A DNA stretch of 64,000 nt from Fusarium oxysporum f. sp. lycopersici 4287 (GCF_000149955.1 NC_030994.1:310001-374000), one strand, 5' to 3'. Positions 35,785 to 47,884 are shown, numbered from the stretch's first letter. The notes: generated by a model not told the origin, from the sequence alone. Numbers and translations: made by a program.

Positions 35785-36562
35785 TGAACTTGTAACCAAG
35801 TTTGCGGTCGCGTGAGCAGTGCGAACAGAGGATGCGAGGCAAAATAAAGAGGAAGAGACAAGAGGATAACAGATGGAAAGCCAAAGAACAAGTAACTGAT
35901 GCTTGTTTGTTTATGTTACTCTGTCGGTGAGAGAATTTTGGGTCTCTTGACAGAAGTGGGAGGGGTTGGGGTTTATTTTTTGCGAGCAGAGAGTAAATTT
36001 CTCTTCATCCCGATCCGATGTGCTAAGGTCTCAATAAGGCGGTGCTATTTCTCCAAGCCCAACCCAAACAGCTGTAAGGTACAGTTTAGTGGGAGCTACG
36101 TAGTGCGACTCGTCAAATCCTGCCCAATCCCAGGTACAAGTACAGTGCCACGACCCCGGGGAAGCAGAGCGTGTCCCCGGCTTCTGGGCCGAAAACTGCA
36201 GGTTTTTTTACGAGAGAGAGAAAAATTCCACCCGCGCTGAGCTTTTTTGGGAGGGGAGGAAGGTGATTTTTACTGGGTTGGCGTGTTGGGTTTGGTGGGG
36301 CAGGGCTTGGAGATCCTTGTAATGGCCACACGAGTTTCGTCATTGTAACTTTCTTGGAAGAGATGCACATTGAAGAGGCTGTGAGTCTGCAGTGAGCCAA
36401 TTATGGCTTTATTCGTAAATGCATGTGCCTGGGTGAGTCAATGCCGTTGAAGTTGCTTGTGATGAGACACTCAGACGACAGACTTGCAGGCATTCAAGAC
36501 AGACAGACACAAACACTCACTCAACAGCCAATTGCCTGATGTTGGTCGCAGACATGAGTGGA

Positions 36563-37501
36563 TCAATTAGCCACGTTTGTCATGACCTTTTCTGTAATAT
36601 CTCCAAAAACATGAAACAATGAACAATCCCGGTACTTATCAACCAAACCCTCTCCCTCTCCCTCACCGTTCGTCCCCGAAATATCCTTCCCATTCACCGT
36701 CGTACCAGACGGGTAAGTAGGTCGTCTACCTTCCTCAACCAGAGAAATGAACTGCGCATCCATAGGAACACTCCCCAGGAACGGAACCTTGAACTCCTCC
36801 GCCATGTTCTTCCCTCCTCCTGACCCGAATATGTCGGTGCACTCGGAACAATGCGGACACACGTAGCCGCTCATGTTTTCCACGACTCCTAATACCCGTA
36901 TGTTGGTCTTGGTGCAAAAGTTGAGCTCTTTTCGTACGTCGGCTGTCGCGACGGCTTGGGGTGTTGTGACTACTACTGCGCCCGCGACCTGGCCGGGCAG
37001 TGCGTCCTTTTGGAGCGTTTCGGCGAGGGATATATGTTCGTCGCTTGTTCCGGGTGGTGTGTCGATGAGTAGAAAGTCGGTTTCATCCCAGAGTACGTCT
37101 TTGAGGAATTGTCGGATCATTGCTGTCTTTTTTGGTCCTCTCCAAACAACTGCGTCGCCTCGCTTTGGGAGGAGGAAGCCTAGACTCATCGCATGTAGAG
37201 ACCCGAGGCCTTTGGATGAGTCTCCTTCATGTACTAACACGGGCGCCCATCCTCCTGGTACTTGTGTGACTTTTGACTCTTCGATTGAGAGCATGCGGGG
37301 GATTGAAGGGCCGGTTAAATCGACATCGAGAATACCGACAGAGTGACCGGCTGAAGCGAGCGACAATGCTAATTGTGTGGTGACTGAAGATTTGCCTACT
37401 CCTCCTTTGCCTGAGAGGACCTGTTTGGTGAGTAACAGCTTGAAGCAAGCGAGCGTAGGGTAACATACCAGGATGATGTGTTTGACCTTGGTGAGGCCCA
37501 T
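36563..37501 (-). CDS. CFD1: CFD1 (NUBP2-type), cytosolic Fe-S scaffold ATPase
   Basis: Mrp/Nbp35-type P-loop NTPase that, with NBP35, assembles 4Fe-4S clusters in the cytosol for export to target proteins. The deviant Walker A is [33 protein letters not shown] and VENMSGY are family motifs; the C-terminal Cys-Pro-x-Cys (CPHC) binds the bridging cluster. It lacks the long N-terminal ferredoxin-like extension of NBP35, which supports CFD1. Two exons give 296 residues; the 48-bp intron (37421-37468) is a multiple of three and has no in-frame stop. A short Gly/Glu insert lies near the C-terminus. Confidence 0.93.
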   Translation of the reverse strand: MGLTKVKHIILVCYPTLACFKLLLTKQVLSGKGGVGKSSVTTQLALSLASAGHSVGILDVDLTGPSIPRMLSIEESKVTQVPGGWAPVLVHEGDSSKGLGSLHAMSLGFLLPKRGDAVVWRGPKKTAMIRQFLKDVLWDETDFLLIDTPPGTSDEHISLAETLQKDALPGQVAGAVVVTTPQAVATADVRKELNFCTKTNIRVLGVVENMSGYVCPHCSECTDIFGSGGGKNMAEEFKVPFLGSVPMDAQFISLVEEGRRPTYPSGTTVNGKDISGTNGEGEGEGLVDKYRDCSLFHVFGDITEKVMTNVAN

Positions 37502-38176
37502 CGCGGTGAAGATGTGAATGAATGTAGCGTCTGACGAGTCGTAGAGAATGTGTCGCAGATGAAGGAATCGTTGTTAAACGAGCTTTGCGCGCAGTATGTG
37601 AATAAATGTCGTGGTCTGAATCTTCACGTTGATCGCCTCTGATTTGAAAGCTATTACTAAGCCGATCAAAACATTGGCCGAACCGGCGATGAGGGGCATT
37701 CACCCCGCTATCGATAAGAAAAGCTCCGTCATCGGTCAAACTCAAAGTCACGATCAAAGATCATCGCTGACATCACTGATCTCGATGACACATTCTATGC
37801 ACATCTTATGCAACAAATTATGAAAGCACAAAACCATTTATTATCTTATCGCAAGGGTATCTTATCTTCAGTATCATGAAGCCACTTTTCCGACCGCCAT
37901 GACACCAAACTATGCCCATCCCATTCCTCCTCTTTATGTCCACCGCCATTATCCTGTATCTATAGCAAACTCCCAAGCAAACCCAAGCAAACCCAAGCAA
38001 ACCCAAGCAAACCCAAGCAAAGAAACCCAAAAATAATGCCTGCTAGTTCAGGCGACAACAACGCATAAAGTCAAAGCGCATCTCCCTTGTCTTGGCGTGC
38101 TTTGACGCTCAGATTCTTATCTCATCCCCTGTCGCCGTTGGATGCCTCAGCTTTGCAAGGTGCGAAACAGAATGTC
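37502..38176. other. CFD1 promoter side and membrane-protein 3' flank
   Basis: Contains the 10-bp tandem repeat at 37971-38020 and several TTATC cores near 37850-37870. No gene seen. Confidence 0.45.
37971..38020. repeat. Five tandem copies of ACCCAAGCAA
   Basis: Five head-to-tail 10-bp units, four exact (ACCCAAGCAA) and the first with one change. They lie in the probable 3' flank of the membrane-protein gene. The unit is unlike the fungal telomere TTAGGG. Confidence 0.95.
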
Positions 38177-39155
38177 TCAGTTACCCTTGCGGAAAGCCGG
38201 TGATGCTGATGGTGGTACTCGTGCCGGAGAGTCCATCAGAAATTGAACAGTCTCACGCTTACACATGACGATAGGCTTGCTCTGTGCGCAGTATCCCAAG
38301 AGTTGAGCATGTTCAGGTAGGGTTTCGGGTACAGCATCTGTGTATCGAATGATTGGACCACCATCGAATGAAAGCCCGATTACTTGTGCTTTGTATTCGA
38401 TGTCTTCTTCTTCATCGGGGTTGACCGAAATTGTGTTACTGTTTGTGTTAGTCGAAACATTCGGAGTAACGGCACTGAGTACTCACGCTTGACTCATTGG
38501 AGGCCCCATGGGGTCATCGTAGTCGTTTCTTCGGCGACGGCTTCGAATTCGCTTCTTGGTGCAATCATGGAATAGATGAAGAAATCCGGCAATCACAAGA
38601 ACGGGTGTACCTAATGCAAGTGCCCATGGTCTGAACCGTTAGCAAGACTGAGTGTAACATGATAGACGAGAACTTACGGATGCTGTCTTCCACGAAGGGT
38701 ATGTGCCATTGCAAGAATGATACCAATCATGGCAATCAATGAACCAACTTGGATCATGGTCCAGGTAGACCAATAAAGTGAGATGAGGTCTTCACCATCA
38801 CAAAACTGAAGAGCCAAAATGGAGTACGCTTCCATGACGACAATGACTGTTGAGACAGAGACACATCCAAGACACATCATGACCGACTGCCGTATTCGCT
38901 TCGTTCGTGCTTTAGGATTATGAGCAAGCTTCTCCATAGCTGCTTGGCCACTGTTCTTGTTAGATCAAATCATTCAAACGTCCGAGTCACGCACCGGATA
39001 TATGTCCACGAAGCAATAAACAAGACCAGTAAATTAGACACAAACAGGGTCCAATAGATAATCCCGAACTGCCATCGTACCATATGAGAAGCAAAGTGAG
39101 CATACTTCACACACAGCTCGGGGTCCGGGTCCTGTCGTCGAAATAATGAAGCCAT
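38177..39155 (-). CDS. Four-helix membrane protein, function unknown
   Basis: Starts MASLFRRQDPDPELC at 39155. Hydrophobic helices are visible at FGIIYWTLFVSNLLVLFIASW, at a VSVSTVIVVMEAY stretch, at MIQVGSLIAMIGIILAMA, and at WALALGTPVLVIAGFLHLF after the second intron. A basic cytosolic patch (CTKKRIRSRRR) and a soluble tail of about 90 residues follow, ending RKGN at 38177. Introns fit near 38950-38997, 38630-38678 and 38445-38488. I do not recognise the family; the four-helix core with a cytosolic tail resembles many uncharacterised fungal integral membrane proteins. Confidence 0.68.
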
Positions 39156-40506
39156 CTTGTTTGTAGAGATGAAATGATAAAATCTTATGAAAACCGGAGG
39201 AGGGAGACATCCTTATACTTGTGCACAGCCCTGAATCACTCCAAGCCATGACTTTTGTGATATGGAGTACAGACCCGCTATCTCTGAATCTATTCAATGT
39301 GACGCGCAATTCCCTTCTTGGTGTTCCTTGCCAAGCTATCCCAAGAACGGCGATCCCTTGTTGAGCCTCTGTCAGTGAGATCCCGTCTTGGCCTGAATAG
39401 GGGAAGTTGGGAAACATTCGGGCTTAGACACGAGGCCGATTGGAGTCTCTAATTGGACCGTCTGGATCTTGATTTGTGTTGCAGTCGAGATCGGGCACCT
39501 ATCTACAAGGTACTCCCTGCTGAGCTTAGCTTGCGACATCTTTTTTGCTTGTTTGTGACATGGCGTTGGCTTGTTGCCAAGGGCGAGGCGATATTACAAC
39601 GGGTCATTGAGGCTGTGAGCACGCTTATTGAGTGGATCCTCCTCCCGTGCCAAGTCGGGGCTTGTCACCCGTCAGGACTCCGGAGCCGTAATCTTGAGGG
39701 CAGATGCCCGGGGAGAAGTCTGTGTCGAAGTCTGGGGTTTTAGATCCTTGTCATATAACTGCCTGATAACAACCCAACCGTTCGGTTGAGCCTAGTAATT
39801 AAACTATCATTATCCTTGCGTATGCATTGCTTTTTTTTGCAAATTTTCACATGCGAAGGACCAAAGCGACCGTGAAACATTGTGCAATCGTTGTCATGTT
39901 TTGTGTCACAAACATTTCCTTGATTTGCTCATCTGGCCAAGTAAGCCTTTCCCGCCCGCAAGTGTGGATCGCGGCACTTGACCGCCACAGGGGAATCTAC
40001 ATTTCAGCTATCTAGATCTAGCCTTAAAATGACATTCCGTGAGTGGTTGGTTGAATGATCGGCACTTTGATCTACACTCTTCTCCAGTTCTCCTCTCGAA
40101 CCTCCTCATTCTGTTGCATCTTGGCAATTGCAATTATCGCCAAGCGGTTCAACGGATATCCTAGGCTACCTGCATGTACAACGTGCCGCGTAATCGGAGT
40201 CCGAAATGGTAACATGAGGCTTCCTGCAGTTTCATGTCCTCGTGGATAATAAGCGTAAAACCAACCTTATCAATTGTGTAACTAGTAACTAACGGCTGGT
40301 GACATGGTATGTGAATGCTTAGACTTGGCGTGCTTATCAGGATCGTCGTCGCTGTGACGAGTCAGCAGTGTCGATCTTTTTAGTGATCGTGGCTGAGTGG
40401 GAGAATTGCTTGACTCATTGACGCGTATGAGACATTGATAAAGGGATGATTAAGCTTATCTGAGTTATCGACGCACGTCATGGTATAAAAAGTTCCGATC
40501 CACGAT

Positions 40507-40612
40507 GTCTGGTTACAGATCTACGCTGTGGATGTTAGCACGATTTGCGTGGACGTTAGCATGATTTACATGGAGGTTACAGCCTAATCTACGGAACGGT
40601 TACAAGCCGCAC
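40507..40612. repeat. Degenerate tandem repeat of about 21 bp
   Basis: Two clear adjacent 21-bp units (40528-40548 and 40549-40569) share GTGGA-GTTAGCA-GATTT. Weaker copies lie on both sides, with GGTTACAG shared by the outer units. A periodic spacing of GTTAC/GTTAGC could be a protein-binding array or an old minisatellite. Confidence 0.6.
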
Positions 40613-42885
40613 TGATGCTGACGTATGATTGCACAAACTCGGCGCAGCTGTGAAGTCGCGTATCTGTAACGATAAGCAGGATCTCGACGTGATACAATGC
40701 GTGAGCCAGCATCACAGCACGGCTACGCTGGGATTACTGAATTGGGAAACACGTCCAGATCTGGATGTAACCAATTGATCATTGGCCAACCTTGTTCTAA
40801 GCTTAAATCAGGGAAACATTAAGGAAGGAGCACCTGCCAAGAACGTACCCGCGGGTAGTCAACTGAACCATGATCTTCATTGTTTGATGGATGAAGCAAT
40901 TTGAGGGTCCAGCGTGGCTTGGCTGTGGGGACAGAACTGGAATACCCCAGTGATCTGCCAACAAGGTTGGGAAATGTCATTTCTGAGATTCAGAAAGATT
41001 AAGCCAAGGAATACTGACAAAAGGTCTTTACTAAGAGGCATTGTTGAGTGATTGTCAATGCTGATTGATCGGATTACTGTCCGAAGGTCGGATAAGAGTT
41101 CGGAAATACGATTGGATAGCCGATTGGTTACTACAAAGAACTCTCGATAGGTAGATAGACTAAGTTAATTGAGTTGCGCCTCTGACGGTAGTCAATTAGG
41201 GTAGTGACATCGATAACTACGCGCCGAGCGCCATTGCCGAAAGCTTGACTTGAGATTGAGTTAGAATTGCCGTTGGGACTTCGGAGGCATTACTACCCGG
41301 AAGTCTGTCTGTGGATTGCCGTTCCATCCCGCTCTGATGATGACGAATGACGTTGGCAAAGACTCCATTTATCTCCATACAATTGGTAGAGAAGCGTGAA
41401 TCGAGAAACGGTAAGGTTGGACCCATCGAGCTCGTATGTCTGCCACTCACGCTGACCGTCGTAATGGGGATGATCTACAGCTCTGTCTCTGCTTACGAAA
41501 ACTCCAGAATTTAGCAGCTAGATTGCGTGATGACCATAGTATGCGTGCGGACATTTTCAAGTCCGGTAGGTCAGTTCTGATGATGACGAACAGCTTCAAA
41601 TCTGTTGAGACGCTGAATGATGTCAACGTGGAGGGCTGAGTTTTGTGGCTGAAGCTTATCTATAACCTCTAGGTCAATCAGTACAAAACAGCTAAGTTGA
41701 GACTTTTGTGACGAGATCACTATACATTGAGGAGAATAGGGATCGCTAGGATAAAGGTAATACTGAGAGCGCGATTCTCTAACGATTTACGTGTAGGTTC
41801 CTGAAGTATAACGAGGTTCGAATGCTGACGTTATCAATGGTCACTACCTCTTGCACGTTGATGCTGTGACTTGTACTCGAGAAAATCAATCCAGCTCTCA
41901 TGGCTTTAGCAAACCATCTTGTCCGTTCTTATCAGTCATGTCCCTCCGGGGGCTCCTAGCGGAGGGCTCTTCCCTCGCTGCGCTCGTACGTTGCACAGGA
42001 TTAACCCCCTGGATGTTTTACCTCCAGACGAATCGTCAAATTATAATTGATATTGCAAGTAACGAAATCAGCTCGTTTCTGCTTTCTCTGGTCCTCAAAA
42101 TGTAGATTTATGAGGCCCAAATAGCAAAGTTTGACAGTAAGATCCTCAGGCCAAGGTAGGCAGCTCTCATCATTTCGAAACCTGGGATCATATACTTATG
42201 GAATACTCAATACCACGCCATCAAGACAGATCTTCCTTTGCCTCATTGATATATTGAAACCCAGAGATCCCAGCCAGCTTCAACTGTCATTGCTCATTTC
42301 AATCTTTGATCGCTGCGGCGCCGAAATATGAATCGAACCGCGAGGACATGATCAGGGTCAATAGCAAATGCCATTCTGTGGTGCGCATAAGCATTTCCTT
42401 TCCTGGAGCGCTTGAGATATCCTTGAAATTCAATTCTATCTTTATCAGTGCTATCACAGCGCTATCAAGAGCCGCCGTCGTCACCAGCGGCGGTTAGATA
42501 AAAGTCATAAGCTGACGGCAGCAGCATGTGCATGGACGTGAGCAGTGTCACATGCTCAAATTGGGTCTGAATATGAAGTTCCAGTTGTCATTGGCTTCGA
42601 TATCTGCCGTCAATTCTAGAAACAATCCCGATTATTCAAGGATGACGTATGAGCTAGAACACTTCGAGGCTGGTCGCCGGTAGTTCGAGTTTCCGACGGC
42701 AACCAATTCTCCCGTTTCAAAATTCGGATGAATTCAGCTTCCGGGAGCCCTCTGATTGGTCTAATTTTGATGCGACAGGCATTGAAACTTTGGCGGCCGA
42801 CTTGACGTCGTGGCGAGTTTGAGCTAATAAGACGTGGCTGTGTTGAAACGCAATTGAAGCATGTGATGAGACGAGAGTTTGGGAG

Positions 42886-42895
42886 TATTTATATA
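42886..42895 (+). promoter_or_regulatory. TATA box of the oxysterol-binding protein gene
   Basis: TATTTATATAA lies about 50 bp upstream of the ATG at 42942, in the expected orientation and distance for a core promoter. Confidence 0.55.
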
Positions 42896-42941
42896 AGAGA
42901 AGACTCTCAGTAAACTGTAGTAGAGTATTCGCAAATTCAAC

Positions 42942-44181
42942 ATGGAACCGATTTCAAAGACTCAGAGAACTATTCACGATGACTCCAAGTCAATGGGCAG
43001 ACGCTTTGTTGACCTGGCCAAGGTATGGACCCAATCAACAGCTACGATTCCCACTAACAATTCAGTTTTTATCATCATTAAAAAGCGATTTAGATCTCGC
43101 CAATGTCACAGCTCCACCATTCTTTCTAGCACCATCTTCAGTTGTCGAGAATCCCGGAAGTTGGGCAAAGAAGCCCCTACTTTTCACAGCACCTACGAAA
43201 GAACTCGATCCAGCGAATCGAAGTCTTTCGGTCCTGCAATTATTCTTGGCAGGCCTCCGAAGTCAGTTGTATGTTGCAGGTGCCCCAAATGTTAGCATCA
43301 AGAAACCTCTCAATGCTTTTCTTGGTGAACTCTTCCTTGCTTCTTGGAGCGAGAGGGACAGTGATACCAGATTGGTAGTTGAGCAGGTTAGCCATCATCC
43401 ACCGATTACTGCGATGCATATTTCTGCAGATGGAATAAGAGCGGATGGTTATGGACGAGTCGAGATGACCTTTAATGGAAACATTAACATTCGGCAAATG
43501 GGGCACGCTATTATACATCTCGACAAGTTTGACGAGGATTACCTTGTACCTCTGACGGATGTTACTGTACGGGGCTTTCTGTCGGCTTGTCTTTATCCCG
43601 AGATTATCGGCACATATACAATCGTGTCCAGCTCTGGATATGTCTCGGAGATTGACTTTTCTGGCGCTGGTATCTTCCGAGGCAAGAGAAATTGCTTCGA
43701 GGCGAGGGTATACCACAAAGATGAGCCCAAGAAGCATTGTTACAAGCTATCTGGAGTCTGGAGCGAGGGATGGAAGATTACCGACAGCAAAGGGAAGTTG
43801 GTGGCAACATATACTGTCGATCCAGAGACATCTGCAGACATGCATATCGATCCAGTGGAGGAACAAGATCCCCGAGAGTCAAGAAGGGCATGGGGAGAAG
43901 TAATATCAGCTCTAGAGCAAGGGAATTATCGGGATGCATCGCACGCGAAGCATGAAATTGAAGAGGCGCAACGACAAAAGAGGAGAGACGAGAAGTTGCA
44001 TGGAAAATCATGGGAACCGTTATTGTACCGGAGTTTGCCAGGTGGCGAGCATCAAGTCTTTCATCAATTGGCAAAAGGGACAAAATGGAAGCTTCATGAC
44101 CATGAGACAAAGGGAGTTTGGAGAGTTGATGATGAGGCTTTGCAGAGGATGCGAAAAGAGGAAAGGCAGATTACTATTTAA
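42942..44181 (+). CDS. Oxysterol-binding protein, short Osh4/Kes1 type
   Basis: Lipid-transfer protein that exchanges sterol and PI4P between membranes. The fingerprint EQVSHHPP is present, as are the lid/N-terminal segment VTAPPFFLAPSS, KKPLNAFLGELF, EFSG-like SEIDFSGAGIF and the C-terminal coiled region EEAQRQKRR. No PH or ankyrin domain, so it is the short Osh4-like class (398 residues, against 434 in yeast Osh4). The start is the ATG at 42942: splicing the 43-bp intron 43023-43065 joins that frame in phase, while the ATG at 42979 is out of phase after splicing. Confidence 0.92.
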
Positions 44182-44349
44182 TGACATACATAGTTTAGAT
44201 AATTCCAGAGCGTAAATAAATATCATTATATACTTGATGGTAATACAGAATGACCGAACAAACGGGTGGCGTTATCCAGCCTATGGAACAAGTAGTGAAA
44301 CAAGTGACCTGTAAGAGTAGTCCGTTGTGTGACCGCCATAGGAATAGAA

Positions 44350-44748
44350 TCAACGAGAGAAGGAGATCAGGACCTTGACCTCTTCCGTACGGTTAAACCG
44401 CTTGTAATATTCAGGCGCATCCTCAATGTTGATCACCGCCGTCGTTATGAAACTCGTATTCGCAACGCCACTTGAGATCAGATTGATGAGCTGAGGCGCG
44501 ATCCGATAGGGCTGCACAATACCAGCCTGTAGCCGAAGCGACTTGGTCCAGAAGCTCGTGGCGGGAAAGGTAATGTCAGCGCTGAGCTGTGGATGGTCCC
44601 GAGCGGCCTGAGTGCCGGGTGTATAGGCATGGACGCCAACTTGGCCTAGTCCTCCTTCAAAGCCGGTCACGTTCACCATCTGCCGAACGATAATTGAGGG
44701 TTCAAAGGCGAGGCTGCTGTTGAGAGCCTCCAGACCGACACAGTCCAC
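44350..44748 (-). pseudogene. C-terminal fragment of a zinc-type alcohol dehydrogenase
   Basis: An open frame of about 132 codons encodes the last third of a medium-chain, zinc-type alcohol dehydrogenase: DCVGLEALNSS at the end of the NAD-binding fold, then VNVTGFEGGLGQVG, the substrate-domain helix FWTKSLRLQAGIVQP and the classical C-terminal IEDAPEYYKRF. No upstream half is present, so no GroES-like or zinc-binding residues exist here. It begins abruptly next to the dehydrogenase gene upstream and overlaps its last exon in another frame. Frame and stop are intact, so the break is probably recent. It is not likely to make an active enzyme. Confidence 0.85.
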
Positions 44749-45683
44749 AGCTCAGTGTAGGCGCCATTGATAGGATCCGATGAAATAAGTTTCTGGTCAT
44801 CGAAGTCAGTACAGGTATCGGCAGGTGATGGTAGATGAACGCACAAACATGGCGAGTTCCATCTTGGACATATTCTGCTGAAGGTTGGTAACAAAATTGC
44901 CGGGGTTGAGGGCCTGGTCACGGTCAGAAGAGTTCCATCAGCGGTGGCCAACTTACAAGACTGATGATGCCAGTACCCTTTGTTCTTTGCGCAAACTCAG
45001 CCGAGTGGATCACACTGGCAGCTTTACTGCGCGAGTACTTCATCCACGCGCCCTCTCGATGGTAATCCATATTCGTCAGATCTACCGCTGGATTCGGCGC
45101 AGCATCAGCAGCGCTAGAAGCGACCCAGACAACGCGGACAGAGTTTTTGGGTGCTGATGCAGCAGCAGCTTCAAGTGCAGGGCGAAGCAGAAGTGTAAGT
45201 AAGAAATGTGTAATATTGTTTACACCATACTGGAGTTCGTAACCCTGCTTTGTCTTGGAGCCTTCGGGTGGGATCATGACGCCTGCGTTGTTCCACAGGA
45301 CATCTAGGCGACTTTCCTTTTCTAAAAAGCGAGTGGCAGCCGGTTTGATTGTTGACAGGTCATCGAGGTCGAGGTGAAGGAAGTGAAGTTCGCCGGTTGA
45401 GGAGGGATGCGCTGATTTGATCTCTTGGATCACTTCCTCGGTCTTGGATTGAGAGCGTGCAGCGAGGTAAACCTTGCCGTTGTGTCGATACAGTATATCA
45501 ACGAGGAGCTGGCCTAGCCCGCCTGACGCGCCGGTGACGAGGAAGACCTGTACTGATCAGTGTCTGCTGGAGGGATGACAGGGGAGGCTGTACCTTGCCC
45601 TTCTGATCGGGGAGATTCTGTTCTGTAAGGGGCGGCTTATTAGGCACCACTGTGCTACAACGCATTCCAAAGTTTAGACTCAT
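44673..45683 (-). CDS. Short-chain dehydrogenase with a broken, chimeric C-terminus
   Basis: Retinol-dehydrogenase-like SDR using NAD(P)H. Four exons (introns 45548-45593, 44914-44956, 44793-44844) give 289 residues. VTGASGGLGQ binds the cofactor, NNAG is present, and the active-site Tyr/Lys are in YSRSKAA. Sequence stays family-like through INGAYTELW; there the usual C-terminal 45 or so residues are missing. The frame instead runs into the alcohol dehydrogenase fragment out of frame and stops at 44673 after about 23 unrelated residues. The enzyme may be folded but lacks part of its substrate pocket. Coding is otherwise uninterrupted. Confidence 0.85.
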
Positions 45684-45914
45684 TTCGGCAGTAGATATGA
45701 CCGTGATGTCGATAGTATCAAGGTTAAGATGTTGGAGATGTGTTTGTCAGAGCCGGGAACAGCTGTAAGGCTCTCTTGAACCCTTGGGGCTCGTAGGCAT
45801 GTGAAAGTCTCAAAAATGTATTTATCAACGCAGTAATAAAGAGCATATTACAAGTTCAAACTTCAGTCTAACAAAACTATGGATATGCATTACAAAAAGC
45901 TTAGAAATTTATAT

Positions 45915-47884
45915 CTATAAAGCGCTTGTTATAGCTCTCTGACTAAGAACTTCGACATTTCTTGTCAGATTCTCCGCCATCTTGGACTGCTCACCGTCGG
46001 TGATGCGTACAATGTCCTCCGCCGCACTGTCGCACCAGTCCCTGAACTCCTCCTTTCCGCGCTCAAAGTCATCGTCATTCATAGCCGCCAGCGCCTCCAT
46101 TTTATTGATCCCCGGCCGGATGTATTTATTGGACACAAGGACATACATGCTAGCCACGTCTGCAGTAGCCGAGAAGCGTCCCTGCAGTTCAAATGCGTTT
46201 CTGAGTAAATTCTGCTTGCTTCCCTCCCGGATCTTGTCAACGCTGTCTCCCTTGTTCAACATACTTTGAATTGGATTCAGGAACTTTTGTAAGTTCTCGT
46301 TTACGGTTGTCGTGATGACGGTTTGAACTCCGCTGAAGAATAATGCCATCTCCTCGACTTCCTTCTTTAGCTCTGTTAGGCGGCGCATGGACTCTTCGAG
46401 AATCTTCATAATCTGCTCCTGTTTCTCGTTAGTATGCGCGTTGAAAAGGACAAACAAGACATACTAGTTCAATCTTCTCAGAGCACAGACGTTCAAGCTC
46501 GGCATGGGTTTTTGCTAGATCATGTTTAGCTTTCGTGAGGCTGTGATGGCTGATCGAGAGCTTTTCGGCCTGTTTGTTCAACTCTTCCCAGAGCCTCGTC
46601 TCGTTTCCTCTGGCTTCGTCCAGTTGGGCCTGCGCCATCCGTCTCTGCATTTCACGGTGCTCTGCTGCCTTGGCGATATAGGCCTGTCTTTCATTCACAA
46701 TACTCTCAACATGGTCCTTACGGTGCTTGTTCTCTGCTGCAACCTCGCTGTCACTGGAGCCAAACAGATATCCCCATCCTTTGGCGATTACACCCTTTTC
46801 TCCTGTAATGAGTCAGCATATGATTGACTACAGTCGGACGTGAGTTCTATACCACGGCTTGGTGCTGGTCGGTCTGGAACGAGCTCCCGCGCGTGCATCA
46901 TATCGGACCATGCAGATGGTTCTTCAATAGGTGGCCGATCAAGAAGAGCCTTCAACCTTTGTTGGGCTTCTTCAACCTCTCTCCGGGCCATTTGTAATAG
47001 CTTCTGCTGCTCTTGGATTGACTGTTTGGCATCTTCTTCCTCCCTCTCTCTTGTTTGTCTCTCTGCATCTGCCTTGACAGCATCGACTGTGTTTTGAGTT
47101 CGTTTCTCGTCAGTCATCGCTGAACATTGTTAGCAATTAAGCAATCATGGGACAACTGTGTTGGACGTACAATCCGCATCTTGCGAGTTCTTGAGAAGAT
47201 GCATAATCACTTTCTCCCAGTAATCAAACTTTTTGGTGATAGCTTCGGCATCGGCTTTGAAGTTCTCAGCATTAGTTTCCAGTCGCTTCATAGCGCCAGG
47301 GAGATTGTCCTCAGCGTCCTCCAAATCGCCAAGTAAATCGATGATGTAAGCGATGGTGCCCTCAGGCGCGATCATGCTGCGGGCGACACTTTGGAGGTTG
47401 TTCATGCGTTTCTGCGCATCAAGGAAAGCAAGTCTACCAATGTCCGCACAATGCTGCAGATTCGTACGGAAATACTCTGACCTTGTTTCGTTAAGCCATT
47501 CATATCTCAGTGCGGACAGGACACTTACGGGAGCAGACCAATGATTTTCCCGGTCTCATCCGTGATCTCCTTGTCCCTCACCTTGATGTTGGCAGCCTCG
47601 CGCACAGCCGCTGTTTTGAGACACAGGGCCATAATGGAGATGGCGTTGGGGGCGTGCGTGAGGGGCTTTGCCCATTCGTTGCTCATGAGCAGGTCACTTG
47701 CCTTGATGGTTTTGACGACATCTCGACATGACATTTGAAGGGCAAGAGCATAGTTCGCTCGCTGTTGCGCTTTGTGGTCATAGTCGGATTGACCAACTCT
47801 AAAGGCAGACGGCTGACGAAAGTCCTCCTGATGAGACGGATAGTCTGCGCCGCTGGCTGTCTTTCGGCCTTGGTCAAAAGTCAT
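45915..47884 (-). CDS. Coiled-coil helical protein A, divergent partner of 49039-50487
   Basis: Five exons (introns 47482-47528, 47120-47170, 46803-46852, 46419-46464) encode 591 residues. The first intron uses an AAG acceptor; with it every junction is in phase. The protein is almost entirely helical: an N-terminal helical part (about 1-220), a charged coiled coil rich in Glu/Lys/Arg/Gln (about 225-300), a short Gly/aromatic break (GVIAKGWGYLFG, about 312-326), then a second long coiled coil and a C-terminal helical part. No domain is recognised by eye. With its partner it resembles in layout binary helical pore-forming proteins, but its hydrophobic element is weak. A structural coiled-coil protein is the alternative. 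Confidence 0.7.

Larger units (their letters stand above)
35306..36562. other. SAM decarboxylase 5' leader and promoter
   Basis: About 1.25 kb upstream of the decarboxylase ATG. No ATG occurs in the first 340 bases of leader, then a consensus 52-bp intron (35597-35648) and two short upstream frames follow. Farther up lies ordinary intergenic DNA to the CFD1 stop. Confidence 0.55.
39156..42941. other. Gene-poor 3.8-kb stretch
   Basis: Between the membrane-protein start (minus) and the oxysterol-binding protein start (plus). Open frames are short and do not join into a plausible protein. It contains degenerate 21-bp repeats at 40507-40612, a hairpin at 41942-41966 (CCCTCCG and its complement), and a TATA box at its right end. 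It could contain an eroded repeat or a non-coding transcript. Confidence 0.5.

Noticed and set aside
41800..41850. GGTTCGAAT, resembling a tRNA B box
   Set aside because: The expected T-stem complement and an upstream A box with acceptor stem are missing. A similar B-box-like string at 42325-42350 also fails to pair.
41942..41966. CCCTCCG hairpin in GC-rich DNA, a possible transposon end or terminator
   Set aside because: No target-site duplication, no partner terminal repeat and no transposase frame nearby. Kept only as a note in the gene-poor stretch.
47477..47528. Apparent frame break between the first two exons of coiled-coil gene A
   Set aside because: The first CAG acceptor is out of phase, but the AAG acceptor five bases upstream restores a consistent frame, and all five exons then sum to a multiple of three.
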